Shown here: positions 19,247-30,247 of the stretch, piece after piece | Numbering within the stretch: position 1 is the first letter of the stretch | How the letters are laid out: every line of letters starts with the position of its first letter | Source of the DNA: Colwellia psychrerythraea | GTDB taxonomy: Bacteria > Pseudomonadota > Gammaproteobacteria > Enterobacterales > Alteromonadaceae | NCBI GenBank assembly: GCA_002163005.1 | Contig: MAAF01000073.1 | Span: forward strand, 1-56,083 | Length of the DNA stretch: 56,083 nucleotides | Reading direction: 5' to 3' | Position numbers and translations under genes: made by a program | The notes under the pieces: generated by a model | The model's input: only the letters and a program-made list of their open reading frames with translations | Told to the model about the DNA's origin: nothing | Database searches by the model: none

Positions 19247-19323
19247 TGGCAGGGGTGGAGAGACTCGAACTCCCAACCATCGGTTTTGGAGACCGCTGTT
19301 CTACCAATTGGAACTACACCCCT
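19247..19323 (-). tRNA. tRNA-Trp (anticodon CCA)
   Basis: The minus strand reads a full cloverleaf. The acceptor stem is AGGGGTG/CACCCCT with discriminator G and encoded CCA, the anticodon loop is CTCCAAA, and the T arm is GGGAG-TTCGAGT-CTCTC. The anticodon CCA corresponds to plus bases 19287-19289. The D-loop is one base longer than in E. coli. The D-stem strand reads GAAC, giving A24. Positions 27 and 43 (G and A) are not paired at the top of the anticodon stem. 77 nt in total. Confidence 0.97.
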
Positions 19324-19522
19324 GCAACAGATTTGAATTATACTGATGCGCAGGCAAAGGTAAAGAGTAAAGGTAGTTTTTTTTTGTGTTTATAGTTCGT
19401 TCGACTGTTTTATCTACAAAGTGCTAGTAAACTAGCCGGTTACACCTACTCAACACTGGTATATCTGAAAATAGGACAGGGCTATTTTTTATCTTAATGA
19501 TTAAGTTTGCTTAACAATTACG

Positions 19523-19557
19523 CTAATTGATCCCAGATATAGAGGGATCAATTAGCA
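19523..19557 (-). terminator. Hairpin downstream of aceK
   Basis: A perfect 13-bp stem (GCTAATTGATCCC with its complement) around a 9-base loop, 30 bases after the aceK stop on the minus strand. There is no U-run after it, so it may be an mRNA-stabilising or weak terminator structure. Confidence 0.5.
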
Positions 19558-19586
19558 ATATTCACTTATGCCAGTGCTCTTATTTG

Positions 19587-21374
19587 TTAGCTTTGTGTTT
19601 CTGTTTGTCTTTTAGTGCCACCGAAACTTAAATTACAAAAGCGGAATTTATCAGGATAAGGAAAAACATCTTTATAAATACCATTGGCGACATCTTGCTG
19701 GCATTGCTGCCAATATGCAGCGGTTAATAAATCTTCGTGGTGTATTTTAAATGCTTTGAGATAATTTGGGTTTGCTAATGCAAAGGTAGCGAGTTCTTCA
19801 GGGAACATATCACCAGGCATTACACTGTACCAAGGTTCAGCCGCATATAATTGTTCTTCAGTAACTGCTTTAGGTTTTACTCTAAAGTTGATCTCATTCA
19901 TATAGGCTATTTCGTCATAATCATAAAAAATTACACGGCCATGACGTGTCACACCAAAGTTCTTAAGTAACATGTCTCCGGGGAAAATATCCGCAGAGAT
20001 AAGCTGTTTAATGGCTTGGCCATAACCGAACATGGCATCATCAATTTTTTGCTGTGATTTATTTTTAAGCGCATCCATTAGATATAGATTAAGTGGCACC
20101 ATTCGGCGCTCTATATATAAATGTTCAATAATAATAAGTTCATCTTCACCTTCACCCTCATAACGAATAATTGATGAGGCTACTTTTTGAAGTTCAGCTA
20201 AAAGCTCATCATTAAAACGCGACTTGGGAAAGGCTACTTCTGAATATTCCATGGTATCCGCCATTCGACCAACTCTGTCGTGTAGCTTAACTAAACGATA
20301 TTTTCCTTTTACGTCTTTCTTGGTTATGTTTTTACTGGGTGAAAACTTATCTTTGATAATTTTAAAAACATAAGGGTATGAGGGCAGGGTAAATACAGAC
20401 ATCACCATACCTTTAATACCAGCAGCTAATTCAAATTGGTCATCACTGCTATCGAGGTGGTTTAGAAAATCACGATAAAACTGTGTTTTTCCTTGTTTAT
20501 GAAAACCAATAGCAGAGTATAAATCAGCTTTAGTTTTATGTGGCATTAGCCCCTGTAAGAAGTTAACTAGGGCATAAGGATGTTCACAATCTACAAAAAA
20601 GTAAGCGCGAGCAAAACCAAAAACAACCGCCATACTTTCACTGCTGGTGAGTAATGCATCTATATACAAACCACCCTTTTCATTATTAAGTACGGCAATA
20701 ATGAACGGAGTTTCTCCGGCTGGCGATAATACCCGACCAATGAGGTAAGCGCCTTTATTTCGATAAAAGGTAAAGTTAAGAATATCAAACTTCAAATCTT
20801 CTAATTTAACACGGGTTTTATGTGCTTTGCGGCGAAATGTGTTAATAAGCGCATCAACATCACGATCGAGATCTTCAAATGGGATCACCGTTCTATGACT
20901 ATTCATAATGTCGCAAATGGTTTGTTTTAAGCCAAGCTCTTTCGGCTGATAAGACGTGTAGATCTTAGGCTGTGTTTTATCATCAAGGCGGTGCGCGGTA
21001 CTTTCAACATAGATATAATCATTGTGATAATACTTACGCTCGAATAAGTGACAAAAAACTGAGTTATAAAAGGTTTCAGCTAATTCTGGCTGTTTATGAT
21101 TGATTAATAAATCAGAATAAACAGCTTTAATTTTTTGCCATAACGCATCATCAAGCGAGGTAATGTTGAAGTCTTCTTTTATATCGTTGAACGTTTCTTT
21201 TACACGTTCGTCATAAAAATTGGTTCTTGCCCTAGCGGAGCGATGAATTTCATTCCATTGACATTGTTGAAACCGATTTCGGGCTGATTGAGTAATTTCA
21301 GTAAAAATTGCAAAATGGCGTTCAAAGCCATTAATAATTGTGTTGGCAATAGTAAACGCAAGTTCATCTTTCAT
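19587..21374 (-). CDS. aceK: Isocitrate dehydrogenase kinase/phosphatase AceK
   Basis: A bifunctional enzyme that phosphorylates and dephosphorylates isocitrate dehydrogenase to direct carbon to the glyoxylate shunt. The 595 residues match the family (578 in E. coli). The ATP-binding region AAGIKGMVMSVFTLPSYPYV and the kinase-like segment with FYDYDEIAYMNEINFR are recognisable. Unlike E. coli aceBAK, no aceA or aceB lies beside it, so regulation must be separate. A hairpin follows the stop. Confidence 0.96.
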   Translation of the reverse strand: MKDELAFTIANTIINGFERHFAIFTEITQSARNRFQQCQWNEIHRSARARTNFYDERVKETFNDIKEDFNITSLDDALWQKIKAVYSDLLINHKQPELAETFYNSVFCHLFERKYYHNDYIYVESTAHRLDDKTQPKIYTSYQPKELGLKQTICDIMNSHRTVIPFEDLDRDVDALINTFRRKAHKTRVKLEDLKFDILNFTFYRNKGAYLIGRVLSPAGETPFIIAVLNNEKGGLYIDALLTSSESMAVVFGFARAYFFVDCEHPYALVNFLQGLMPHKTKADLYSAIGFHKQGKTQFYRDFLNHLDSSDDQFELAAGIKGMVMSVFTLPSYPYVFKIIKDKFSPSKNITKKDVKGKYRLVKLHDRVGRMADTMEYSEVAFPKSRFNDELLAELQKVASSIIRYEGEGEDELIIIEHLYIERRMVPLNLYLMDALKNKSQQKIDDAMFGYGQAIKQLISADIFPGDMLLKNFGVTRHGRVIFYDYDEIAYMNEINFRVKPKAVTEEQLYAAEPWYSVMPGDMFPEELATFALANPNYLKAFKIHHEDLLTAAYWQQCQQDVANGIYKDVFPYPDKFRFCNLSFGGTKRQTETQS

Positions 21375-21624
21375 AGGGCAATTAACTCTTTAGTCTATTT
21401 AAGTAAGGGCATGTCATGAATGCTTATTTACCAACATACACTAAAAGCTCAATTGCAGAGATAATTTTCATAAATATTGGTTATAACAAACAATAATGTT
21501 GTTTCAACACACGTTTGTTCTTTGTTCTTTACCCTTAAGGTTTAAAAATGGCGAATTAACTTGCTATCAATGGCGTGCAGCTCTAAAATTACGCCTTTTT
21601 TAAAGCAGAAAAATAGCCAATATC

Positions 21625-22710
21625 ATGCGTGTTTCAGACTTTTCCTTTGATTTACCCGAAGCCCTTATCGCTCGATACCCAAAAACCGAGCGTACAGCTA
21701 GTCGTTTAATGACCTTAAATGGTAATTCCGGCGCTATAACCGATGGTGTTTTTACCGATATTGTAGCGCAATTAAATGCAGGTGATTTACTGGTTTTTAA
21801 TAACACCCGAGTGATCCCAGCCAGAATGTTCGGTCAAAAAGCAAGTGGTGGAAAAATTGAAGTGCTAGTTGAGCGTGTTGTCGACCAAAACACAGCTCTG
21901 GCCCATATTCGTGCGAGTAAGTCACCTAAAGTTGGCAGCGAACTTTTCCTCGGAAATGAAGACAGTGACGTTAAAGTTAAAGCGACTATGGTGGCGCGCC
22001 ATGGTGCACTTTTTGAATTAAAGTTTAATAGTGATGAGTCAGTTTTAACTATTTTAGACAAAATAGGGCATATGCCACTACCACCTTATATAGATAGACC
22101 CGATGAAGACAGTGATAAAGAGCGCTATCAAACTGTTTACAATGAAAAACCTGGCGCGGTTGCGGCGCCAACAGCAGGTTTACATTTTGATGAAGCTTTA
22201 TTAGAAAAAATTAAAGCCAAAGGCGTTGAACTGGCATTTGTTACATTGCATGTAGGCGCAGGGACTTTTCAACCGGTTAAGGTAGACGAGATTACCGATC
22301 ATATTATGCACGCTGAGTATGTTGAAGTATCAGATGAAGTTGTTACTCAAATTAAAAAAACCAAAGCGGCTGGCGGTAGAGTTGTCGCGGTAGGGACCAC
22401 CTCGGTTCGTTCACTTGAGAGTGCTGCAAAAGCTGCACAAGATAAAAATGAATCATTAAGCGCTTTTTATGGTGATACCGATATATTCATCACCCCAGGT
22501 TGTCAATTTCAAATCATTGATGCTTTAGTGACTAACTTTCACTTATCGGAGTCAACCTTACTTATGTTAGTGAGTGCATTTTCTGGCTATGACCATATTA
22601 TGTCTGCTTATCAACACGCGATAAGCCAAGAATACCGATTTTTTAGTTATGGCGATGCTATGTTCTTAACTAAACAAGAGTTAACTAAGCAAGAGTTAAG
22701 TAAAAGCTAA
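21625..22710 (+). CDS. queA: tRNA preQ1(34) S-adenosylmethionine ribosyltransferase-isomerase QueA
   Basis: Transfers and rearranges the ribosyl part of SAM onto preQ1 at tRNA position 34, giving epoxyqueuosine. The 361-residue sequence starts [19 protein letters not shown], has the family motifs [19 protein letters not shown] and [12 protein letters not shown], and ends close to the usual 350-360 residues. The tail [14 protein letters not shown] is a repeat encoded by near-identical 15-base units. It begins the queA-tgt-yajC-secDF cluster typical of Proteobacteria. Confidence 0.97.
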   Translation: MRVSDFSFDLPEALIARYPKTERTASRLMTLNGNSGAITDGVFTDIVAQLNAGDLLVFNNTRVIPARMFGQKASGGKIEVLVERVVDQNTALAHIRASKSPKVGSELFLGNEDSDVKVKATMVARHGALFELKFNSDESVLTILDKIGHMPLPPYIDRPDEDSDKERYQTVYNEKPGAVAAPTAGLHFDEALLEKIKAKGVELAFVTLHVGAGTFQPVKVDEITDHIMHAEYVEVSDEVVTQIKKTKAAGGRVVAVGTTSVRSLESAAKAAQDKNESLSAFYGDTDIFITPGCQFQIIDALVTNFHLSESTLLMLVSAFSGYDHIMSAYQHAISQEYRFFSYGDAMFLTKQELTKQELSKS

Positions 22711-22791
22711 CTAGGTAAGATACGCCGTAAACGTTATAGAAAAATACTATTTATTAAACCAACACCGCCAGCCTGTTTAGCTAGTAGGTGA

Positions 22792-23961
<1,170 letters not shown>

Positions 23962-24060
23962 CGGTAAATTTATAGTGAAGAATTAGTTCAAGTAAAAATA
24001 TTTATCGAAGTTTAATGAATCTTGTGGCTTAGTATTTTGAAGCTATTTTGTTCAATTGAA

Positions 24061-24110
24061 AGGAAAATGCACGGAGCTGACATTAGTCAGTGAGTACCTT
24101 TGACACCTCA
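24061..24110 (-). repeat. Dispersed palindromic repeat, copy 3
   Basis: On the minus strand: GTACTCACTGACTAATGTCA then GCTCCGTGCATTTTCCTTTC, flanked by CAATTGA on both sides. It lies between tgt and yajC. Copy 4 lies on the other side of yajC in the opposite orientation. Confidence 0.75.
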
Positions 24111-24172
24111 ATTGAGCAAAAGCGCAATAAAATAAAAAGTCACTAACTAACAATAAGAAGTAAGAGGAATTT

Positions 24173-24508
24173 ATGAGTTTATTTATCAGTACAGCACATG
24201 CCGCAGCAGCACCAGCAACAGCCGGTGGCGGAATGGAAATGATCATTATGCTAGCCGTTTTTGGTTTAGTGTTTTTCTTCATGATCTATCGTCCACAGGC
24301 TAAACGTGTAAAAGAGCATAAAGGTTTAATGTCTTCATTAGGTAAAGGCGATGAAGTATTAACACAAGGCGGTATTGTTGGTAAAATCGTTAAAGTATCT
24401 GATGAAAAAGATTTTATCGTTGTTAGCATTAGCGAAGGTACTGAAGTAACAGTACAGAAAGGCGCCATAAATGCAGTACTTCCAAAAGGCACAATGAAAT
24501 CATTGTAG
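24173..24508 (+). CDS. yajC: Preprotein translocase accessory subunit YajC
   Basis: A small inner-membrane protein that joins SecDF to SecYEG. The 111 residues have one transmembrane helix (MEMIIMLAVFGLVFFFMIY, about 22-40) then the signature RPQAKRVKEHKGLMSSLGKG and a beta-rich cytoplasmic domain (DEVLTQGGIVGKIV). RBS AGAGGAA precedes the ATG. It lies before secD and secF as usual, but with a dispersed repeat on each side. Confidence 0.96.
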   Translation: MSLFISTAHAAAAPATAGGGMEMIIMLAVFGLVFFFMIYRPQAKRVKEHKGLMSSLGKGDEVLTQGGIVGKIVKVSDEKDFIVVSISEGTEVTVQKGAINAVLPKGTMKSL

Positions 24509-24550
24509 CAGCTAATCTCATTGCCATTTAATACAGTAATTGTATCGGAA

Positions 24551-24590
24551 ATACTCATTGACATGTGTCAACTGCGTGTTTCCTTTTTGT
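24551..24590 (+). repeat. Dispersed palindromic repeat, copy 4
   Basis: ATACTCATTGACATGTGTCA then ACTGCGTGTTTCC, with the TTGAC-atgt-GTCAA core. It lies in the 204-base yajC-secD gap, which is otherwise non-coding and contains no obvious terminator. Confidence 0.7.
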
Positions 24591-24712
24591 TACTGTAATA
24601 ACTGGCTGCGAGCTTAGCACTACAGTAACTATTTTTAGCTGAAACCTATCAATTGTTAAGTAGGGTGAACAAGCTTGTTCGCGCGAAAAGAAATAAATAA
24701 AAAGGACACATT

Positions 24713-26560
24713 GTGTTAAACAAATACCCTTTATGGAAAACACTGATGGTGGCAATAATTGTCGCTTTAGGTGCGCTCTATGCCACACCAAACCTATATG
24801 GTGAATCACCTGCGGTACAAGTTTCAGGTTTACGCGGCGTTGAGGCTGATACCGCTACCCTTGATAGCATCAAAGCACATTTAGACGAAAGTAACCTGAG
24901 CTATGACAGTATTGCTTTAGAGAAAGGCCAAATATTAACGCGCTTTAATAATACTGAAGATCAATTGAAAGCCCGTGATGTACTCGATGATAATTTAGGT
25001 AAACAGTTTTCTGTTGCCTTAAACTTAACACCTAATACACCCCAATGGTTAGCATCAATTGGCGGTACGCCAATGAAGTTAGGTTTAGATTTAAGTGGTG
25101 GTGTTAGCTTCTTGATGGAAGTGAACATGAAAGAAGCCATCAATAAAGCTAAAATAGGTATGGTCAGTGATTTTCGTGGTGACTTACGCAATGAAAAAAT
25201 CCGCTACCGCAGTGTTAAAGAAGGTAATGACGCAATTATTGTTATTTTCCGAAAAGTTGAAGACTTAGAAGCTGCTGAATCATTACTGAAAAAACGCTAT
25301 CGCGATTTACTCCTCAAGACAGACGACGATACGCTAACACTCACGGCAAAACTCACTGAGATAAAGCTTAAAGAAATTCGTGAGTATGCTTTACAGCAAA
25401 ACATTACTATTATTCGAAATCGAGTAAATGAGTTAGGGGTTGCAGAGCCGCTAGTTCAACGCCAAGGTAAAAAGCATATTGTTATCGAGTTACCTGGTGT
25501 TCAAGATACCGCTAAAGCGAAAGAAATTCTTAATGCAACGGCCACTATTGAGTTTAGGTTAGTTGATACCGAAGGCGACTTGTCAAACGCGTTAAATGGC
25601 CGCATACCAGCCAACTCTATTTTACTAAAAGATAAAGACGGTAGACCAAGTTTATTGAAAAAACGTGTCATGTTAACGGGTGATCATATCACCGACGCTA
25701 AATCAGGTTTTGATGAGTATTCGCGTCCACAAGTTAATATTTCACTCGATAGTGCTGGTGGCTCTAAAATGTCAAGTGGCACCAAAAGCAATATTGGTAA
25801 GCCAATGGCAACGGTATTTATTGAATACAAAGCCACTGACAAAAAAGATGCTGAAGGTAATATCATTTTTGAAAAACAGCAAGAAATTATCTCTATTGCT
25901 ACTATTCAATCGCGTTTAGGCAAATCATTCCGTATTACGGGTGCAGGTAGTGCTGCTGAAGCGCATAACCTTGCACTATTATTACGTGCCGGTGCTTTGA
26001 TTGCCCCGATTACTATTGTAGAAGAGCGGACAGTAGGCCCTACATTAGGTGCTGAAAACGTAAAACTTGGTTTCGAAGCTATTTTGATGGGCTTTGGTTT
26101 AGTGTTTATCTTTATGGTGATTTATTACCGTGCCTTTGGTGTGGTGGCTAACCTTGCTCTAGGGGCAAACTTAATATTAATTGTTGGTGTTATGTCAATG
26201 ATCCCAGGAGCCACGTTAACATTACCTGGTATGGCTGGTATCGTATTAACGGTTGGTATGGCTGTTGATGCGAACGTACTTATTTTTGAACGTATTCGTG
26301 AAGAAATACGTGAAGGAAAAACTATTCAACAAGCAATTCATCAAGGTTACGATGCAGCATTCTCAACCATTATTGATGCCAACATCACCACCTTAATTGC
26401 CGCATTAATTCTGTTTGCCATTGGTACTGGGCCGGTAAAAGGCTTCGCCGTGACATTATCCATCGGTATCATTACGTCAATGTTTACTTCTGTTGTTGGT
26501 ACTCGTGCCGTAGTTAACGCTATTTGGGGCGGTAAACGCCTTGATAAGCTTCCGATATAA
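24713..26560 (+). CDS. secD: Protein translocase subunit SecD
   Basis: With SecF it uses the proton motive force to complete export through SecYEG. The 615-residue product has an N-terminal transmembrane helix (about residues 8-27). A large periplasmic region follows with the SecD motif [15 protein letters not shown]. Five C-terminal transmembrane helices include [18 protein letters not shown], a conserved SecD segment. The start is GTG at 24713, preceded by AAAGGA at good spacing. The frame overlaps no usable secF start. Confidence 0.97.
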   Translation: MLNKYPLWKTLMVAIIVALGALYATPNLYGESPAVQVSGLRGVEADTATLDSIKAHLDESNLSYDSIALEKGQILTRFNNTEDQLKARDVLDDNLGKQFSVALNLTPNTPQWLASIGGTPMKLGLDLSGGVSFLMEVNMKEAINKAKIGMVSDFRGDLRNEKIRYRSVKEGNDAIIVIFRKVEDLEAAESLLKKRYRDLLLKTDDDTLTLTAKLTEIKLKEIREYALQQNITIIRNRVNELGVAEPLVQRQGKKHIVIELPGVQDTAKAKEILNATATIEFRLVDTEGDLSNALNGRIPANSILLKDKDGRPSLLKKRVMLTGDHITDAKSGFDEYSRPQVNISLDSAGGSKMSSGTKSNIGKPMATVFIEYKATDKKDAEGNIIFEKQQEIISIATIQSRLGKSFRITGAGSAAEAHNLALLLRAGALIAPITIVEERTVGPTLGAENVKLGFEAILMGFGLVFIFMVIYYRAFGVVANLALGANLILIVGVMSMIPGATLTLPGMAGIVLTVGMAVDANVLIFERIREEIREGKTIQQAIHQGYDAAFSTIIDANITTLIAALILFAIGTGPVKGFAVTLSIGIITSMFTSVVGTRAVVNAIWGGKRLDKLPI

Positions 26561-26582
26561 TAAAGGCAGGAATTTAAAAACT

Positions 26583-27530
26583 ATGCAAATTTTACAATTA
26601 AAAGAAACTGTCAACTTTATGAGCTATCGTAAGATAGCCATGGTATTTAGTGCGTTATTAATGATTGCTTCAATCGTGTCGTTAGCAACGAACAAGTTAA
26701 ACTTTGGTTTAGACTTTACTGGCGGAACCTTGATTGAAGTAGGTTTTCAAGAAGCTGCTGATTTAGAGAAGCTTCGTAACGTAATGAAAACGAATGGCTT
26801 TGCCGATGCGAAGGTTCAATTTTACGGTAGTAGTCGTGATGTTGTTATTCGCTTGGGTTTACGCGATGACGTTAAAGCTGAAATGCTTGGTAATGAAGTA
26901 CTTGATGTCTTACAAAGTGGTACTGGCCAAACTGTTGATATGCGACGTATAGAATTCGTTGGTGCGAGTGTAGGTGATGAACTAGCAGAGCAGGGTGGCT
27001 TAGCCATGTTAACTGCGCTCATCTGTATTTTGATTTACGTTGCTTTTCGATTTGAATGGCGCTTCGCGGTTGGTTCAGTAGTCGCATTATTTCACGATGT
27101 GTTATTAACGCTTGGTTTGTTTTCTATTTTGCAGCTAGAGTTTGATTTAACTGTACTTGCCGCAATATTAGCTGTTATCGGTTATTCGCTTAACGATACT
27201 ATTGTTGTTTCAGATCGTATTCGTGAGAACTTTAGAAAAGTACGCAACAGCGAAGCTGAAGAAATAATTAATATTTCTTTAACACAAACACTTAGCCGTA
27301 CCTTTATTACCTCAATTACTACCTTATTAGTATTAGCAGCCTTGTTTTTCCAAGGTGGAGCACTAATCCATGGCTTTGCTACGGCATTATTATTTGGTGT
27401 TTTTGTTGGTACTTACTCTTCAATTTATGTCGCTAGTTTGGTGGCATTATCTTTAGGTATTTCAAAAGAAGATTTGATACCGGAAGTGATTGAAAAAGAA
27501 GGTGCTGATCAAGAAGCTATGATGCCTTAA
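26583..27530 (+). CDS. secF: Protein translocase subunit SecF
   Basis: Partner of SecD in the inner membrane. The ATG at 26583 (MQILQLKETVNF) gives 315 residues, and AGGCAGGA stands upstream. The longer frame from 26541 would overlap secD and adds 14 unlikely residues. Features are the first transmembrane helix (about 19-37), the motif LNFGLDFTGGTLIEV, and C-terminal helices with AVIGYSLNDTIVVSDRIREN. A terminator lies just after the stop, closing the cluster. Confidence 0.96.
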   Translation: MQILQLKETVNFMSYRKIAMVFSALLMIASIVSLATNKLNFGLDFTGGTLIEVGFQEAADLEKLRNVMKTNGFADAKVQFYGSSRDVVIRLGLRDDVKAEMLGNEVLDVLQSGTGQTVDMRRIEFVGASVGDELAEQGGLAMLTALICILIYVAFRFEWRFAVGSVVALFHDVLLTLGLFSILQLEFDLTVLAAILAVIGYSLNDTIVVSDRIRENFRKVRNSEAEEIINISLTQTLSRTFITSITTLLVLAALFFQGGALIHGFATALLFGVFVGTYSSIYVASLVALSLGISKEDLIPEVIEKEGADQEAMMP

Positions 27531-27547
27531 GTATTATTGTTATTGAT

Positions 27548-27584
27548 AAAAAAGCCGAGTAACTGTTGTTGCTCGGTTTTTTTG
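27548..27584 (+). terminator. Terminator of the yajC-secDF operon
   Basis: A stem AAAAAAGCCGAGTAAC paired with GTTGCTCGGTTTTTTT (two non-Watson-Crick positions) around a 4-base loop, followed by T-rich sequence, 18 bases after the secF stop. Confidence 0.88.
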
Positions 27585-27625
27585 TTTTACCTGTTTTATT
27601 TTATCAGCAAAATAGCACTGCACTT

Positions 27626-27679
27626 ATACCAATTATTTTAAATCATGCATAGTAATGGCTAACTTAATAGACTTGGTAT
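27626..27679. repeat. Hairpin repeat of the ATACC...GGTAT type
   Basis: ATACCAA and TTGGTAT bracket a segment containing AAATCATGCAT. A related element at 55345-55389 also has AAATCATGCAT inside ATACCC...GGGTAT. It lies upstream of rhlE. Confidence 0.45.
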
Positions 27680-27771
27680 TAACCTTGCTGTATGCTGCAC
27701 GCCCTTTCATGCTGCCAACATTTTCATTAGCGCTGTCAGTATTTGCTTGATATTTTTTAAAGAGATTTCTT

Positions 27772-29172
27772 ATGAGTGATACCCCAACCAAGTTTACTGA
27801 TTTAGGCTTATCAGAAGCATTACTAAAAGCAGTACGTGATAAGGGCTATGAAACACCTTCTCCTATTCAAGCCCAAGCGATCCCAGCAGTTATTTCTGGA
27901 CGCGATGTTATGGCAGCAGCGCAAACGGGGACGGGTAAAACGGCTGGATTTACCTTGCCGCTATTACAACGTCTTTCTTCGAGTAAAGGTAACAAAGTTT
28001 CTCCAAATAATGTAAGAGCACTAATACTGACGCCGACTCGTGAGTTAGCTGCGCAAATAAGTGAGAGTATTGAAGTCTATGGTAAGTATTTAAACTTACA
28101 CTCAACGGTTGTGTTTGGTGGTGTTAAAATTAACCCACAAATGATGCGACTTCGCCAAGGTGTTGATGTACTTGTGGCAACACCAGGTCGTCTATTAGAT
28201 TTATACAATCAAAGAGCAGTAAAATTTAGTCAACTTGAAGTCTTCATTCTTGATGAGGCTGACCGTATGTTAGATATGGGCTTTATTCGAGATATTAAAA
28301 AGCTTATTGCTGCTTTGCCAAAAGACCGTCAAAACTTACTTTTCTCGGCAACATTTTCACCTGAGATACGTGCATTAGCCAAAGGTCTGGTTAATCAACC
28401 ATTAGAAATTTCAGTTGATGCAGAAAATAGCACAGCAGAAAAAGTGACTCAATGGTTAACAGCGGTTGATAAAAAACGCAAACCTGCCGTGTTAACGCAT
28501 CTCATACAAGAAAATAATTGGCAACAAGTATTAGTTTTTACTAAAACCAAACATGGTGCTAATAAGCTAACCAAGCATCTTGAAGCTGAAGGTTTAACTG
28601 CCGCGGCGATACATGGTAATAAAAGCCAAGGAGCGCGTACTAAAGCGCTTGCTGCCTTTAAAGATGGTTCAGTGAAGATATTAGTAGCAACTGATATTGC
28701 AGCTCGTGGTATTGATATTGATTTATTACCACAAGTGGTTAATTTCGACCTACCTAATGTACCTGAGGATTATGTTCATCGCATTGGTAGAACAGCCCGT
28801 GCAGGTAATACCGGACAAGCATTGTCTCTAGTGTGTGCCGATGAGTTAGATTTATTGTGGGGCATTGAGCATGTTATTCAGCAGCACATTGAACGAAAAG
28901 TTATTGAGAAGTTTATACCTGCAAATGAGTTAGGTGAATCACGTGCTATCAAACCTTTAAAACAAGGTAAGCCACCAAAGTCTGGAAAGTCTCAAGGGGC
29001 AGGTAAGGGTAGAGTTGAGCACAAAGATGGTCAACGATCAGGTCGTAATGCTAATGGTAACAATGTAGGTAGAAATAAAGCAAAACCAGGCAATGATTCT
29101 TCTAGACGTAAAAAGCCTGAATATGATGGCACCGGCCCTAAACCACGCAGAGCAATACGCCCTGCAAAATAG
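27772..29172 (+). CDS. rhlE: DEAD-box ATP-dependent RNA helicase, RhlE type
   Basis: Unwinds RNA structures, often important for ribosome assembly or RNA decay at low temperature. The 466 residues carry the Q motif ([14 protein letters not shown]), motif I (AAQTGTGKT), Ia (PTRELAAQI), II (DEAD), III (SAT), V ([11 protein letters not shown]) and VI ([10 protein letters not shown]). The C-terminal tail of about 85 residues is rich in Gly, Lys, Arg and Asn, as in RhlE, and probably binds RNA. Single gene with an unusually good bidirectional terminator after it. Confidence 0.93.
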   Translation: MSDTPTKFTDLGLSEALLKAVRDKGYETPSPIQAQAIPAVISGRDVMAAAQTGTGKTAGFTLPLLQRLSSSKGNKVSPNNVRALILTPTRELAAQISESIEVYGKYLNLHSTVVFGGVKINPQMMRLRQGVDVLVATPGRLLDLYNQRAVKFSQLEVFILDEADRMLDMGFIRDIKKLIAALPKDRQNLLFSATFSPEIRALAKGLVNQPLEISVDAENSTAEKVTQWLTAVDKKRKPAVLTHLIQENNWQQVLVFTKTKHGANKLTKHLEAEGLTAAAIHGNKSQGARTKALAAFKDGSVKILVATDIAARGIDIDLLPQVVNFDLPNVPEDYVHRIGRTARAGNTGQALSLVCADELDLLWGIEHVIQQHIERKVIEKFIPANELGESRAIKPLKQGKPPKSGKSQGAGKGRVEHKDGQRSGRNANGNNVGRNKAKPGNDSSRRKKPEYDGTGPKPRRAIRPAK

Positions 29173-29220
29173 CGGTCAGACAATATTTATATAATTGACT
29201 CCTGAGTTGAATCAATTAGT

Positions 29221-29266
29221 AAAAAGGCTCATGGGGAATAGTAAGTATTCCCCATGAGCCTTTTTT
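29221..29266. terminator. Bidirectional terminator between rhlE and cobA
   Basis: A perfect 20-bp stem (AAAAAGGCTCATGGGGAATA and its complement) with a loop of 5 bases and T6 on the plus side. On the minus strand the stem itself ends in a T-run. It serves the convergent rhlE and cobA genes. Confidence 0.93.
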
Positions 29267-29318
29267 GCTCTAAACGTCGCGCTTTATTACCTTAATCAGC
29301 TTAACGCTATTAATGCTT

Positions 29319-30110
29319 TTAAGGCGTTAAGTAGCCTAAATTAGTTAGTTGCTCACTGGGGAATAGCCCTACAACATCACCAATCACAATTAAGCTTGGT
29401 GGCGTAATCTTATGTAAAGCCACTAATTCGCTTAAATTCGCTAATGTTCCTTTGAACACTTGCTGATCTTGGTGAGTGCCTTTCCTGATTAATGCTGCTG
29501 GCGTATTTATATCACGACCGGCTCCTGTGAGCTGAGTTAATATTATAGGTAAGCTTTTTATCCCCATGTAAAAAACAATGGTCTGCTCTTTATCGTTTAA
29601 TGCCTGCCAAGGTAGATCTAATGCACCATTATCTTGCACATTACCCGTTATAAAGGTGCAACTTCGCGCGACTTTTCGGTGAGTCAACGGGATGCCAGCA
29701 TAACTGGTACAAGCCGATGCAGCTGTCATTCCTGGGACTATATGGCAAGCAACACCATGGCTTAATAAGAATTGAGTCTCTTCAGACCCTCGCCCAAAAA
29801 CAAAAGGATCGCCACCTTTTAAACGCACCACTTTCTTACCCAATAAAGCATAATCAACTAGTAACTGATTGATGCCTTCTTGTGGAACTCTATGATCTGC
29901 TTGTTTTTTACCAACATATATTTGTTGGCAATCACTTGGCAGTAACGCCATTATTGCTGCACTTACTAACCTGTCATAGATAACAACTTCAGCTTGTTTG
30001 ATAAAACGATAGGCTTGTAGAGTGAGTAAATCTGGATCTCCAGGACCGGCGCCAACGAGGGCCACTTCTCCAGCAATAAAGGCTTGTTTTGTTGTATTAG
30101 TATTTTCCAT
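29319..30110 (-). CDS. cobA: Uroporphyrinogen-III C-methyltransferase (SUMT)
   Basis: Methylates uroporphyrinogen III twice with SAM to give precorrin-2, the branch point to siroheme and corrinoids. From the ATG at 30110 it is 263 residues; a TTG at 30134 would add eight. The motifs are VGAGPGDPDLLTL, YDRLVS, VRLKGGDPFVFGRG (SAM binding) and GIPLTHR. It lacks the CysG N-terminal siroheme-synthase half, so it is a stand-alone SUMT. The neighbours are not sulfur or cobalamin genes. Siroheme is the simplest role; a role in B12 synthesis is possible. Confidence 0.93.
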   Translation of the reverse strand: MENTNTTKQAFIAGEVALVGAGPGDPDLLTLQAYRFIKQAEVVIYDRLVSAAIMALLPSDCQQIYVGKKQADHRVPQEGINQLLVDYALLGKKVVRLKGGDPFVFGRGSEETQFLLSHGVACHIVPGMTAASACTSYAGIPLTHRKVARSCTFITGNVQDNGALDLPWQALNDKEQTIVFYMGIKSLPIILTQLTGAGRDINTPAALIRKGTHQDQQVFKGTLANLSELVALHKITPPSLIVIGDVVGLFPSEQLTNLGYLTP

Positions 30111-30159
30111 GAGCTCTCTTAACAATATGTTCAAATTACTATATTGCTAGTCTAAAGCA

Positions 30160-30207
30160 AAAAAAGCGCCACAGTGACCTTATTTTACTAAGGTTGCTGT
30201 GGCGCTT
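30160..30207 (-). terminator. Terminator of suhB
   Basis: On the minus strand a stem of about 17 bp (GCGCCACAGCAACCTTA against TAAGGTCACTGTGGCGC, one mismatch) is followed by seven T. It lies 40 bases after the suhB stop and before cobA. Confidence 0.9.
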
Positions 30208-30247
30208 AATATTATTCTGCTATAACTTAGGTTAACTCATACAAATA

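Noticed and set aside
26541..26582. Longer secF start overlapping secD
   Set aside because: The ATG at 26583 has AGGCAGGA upstream and gives the normal SecF N-terminus.
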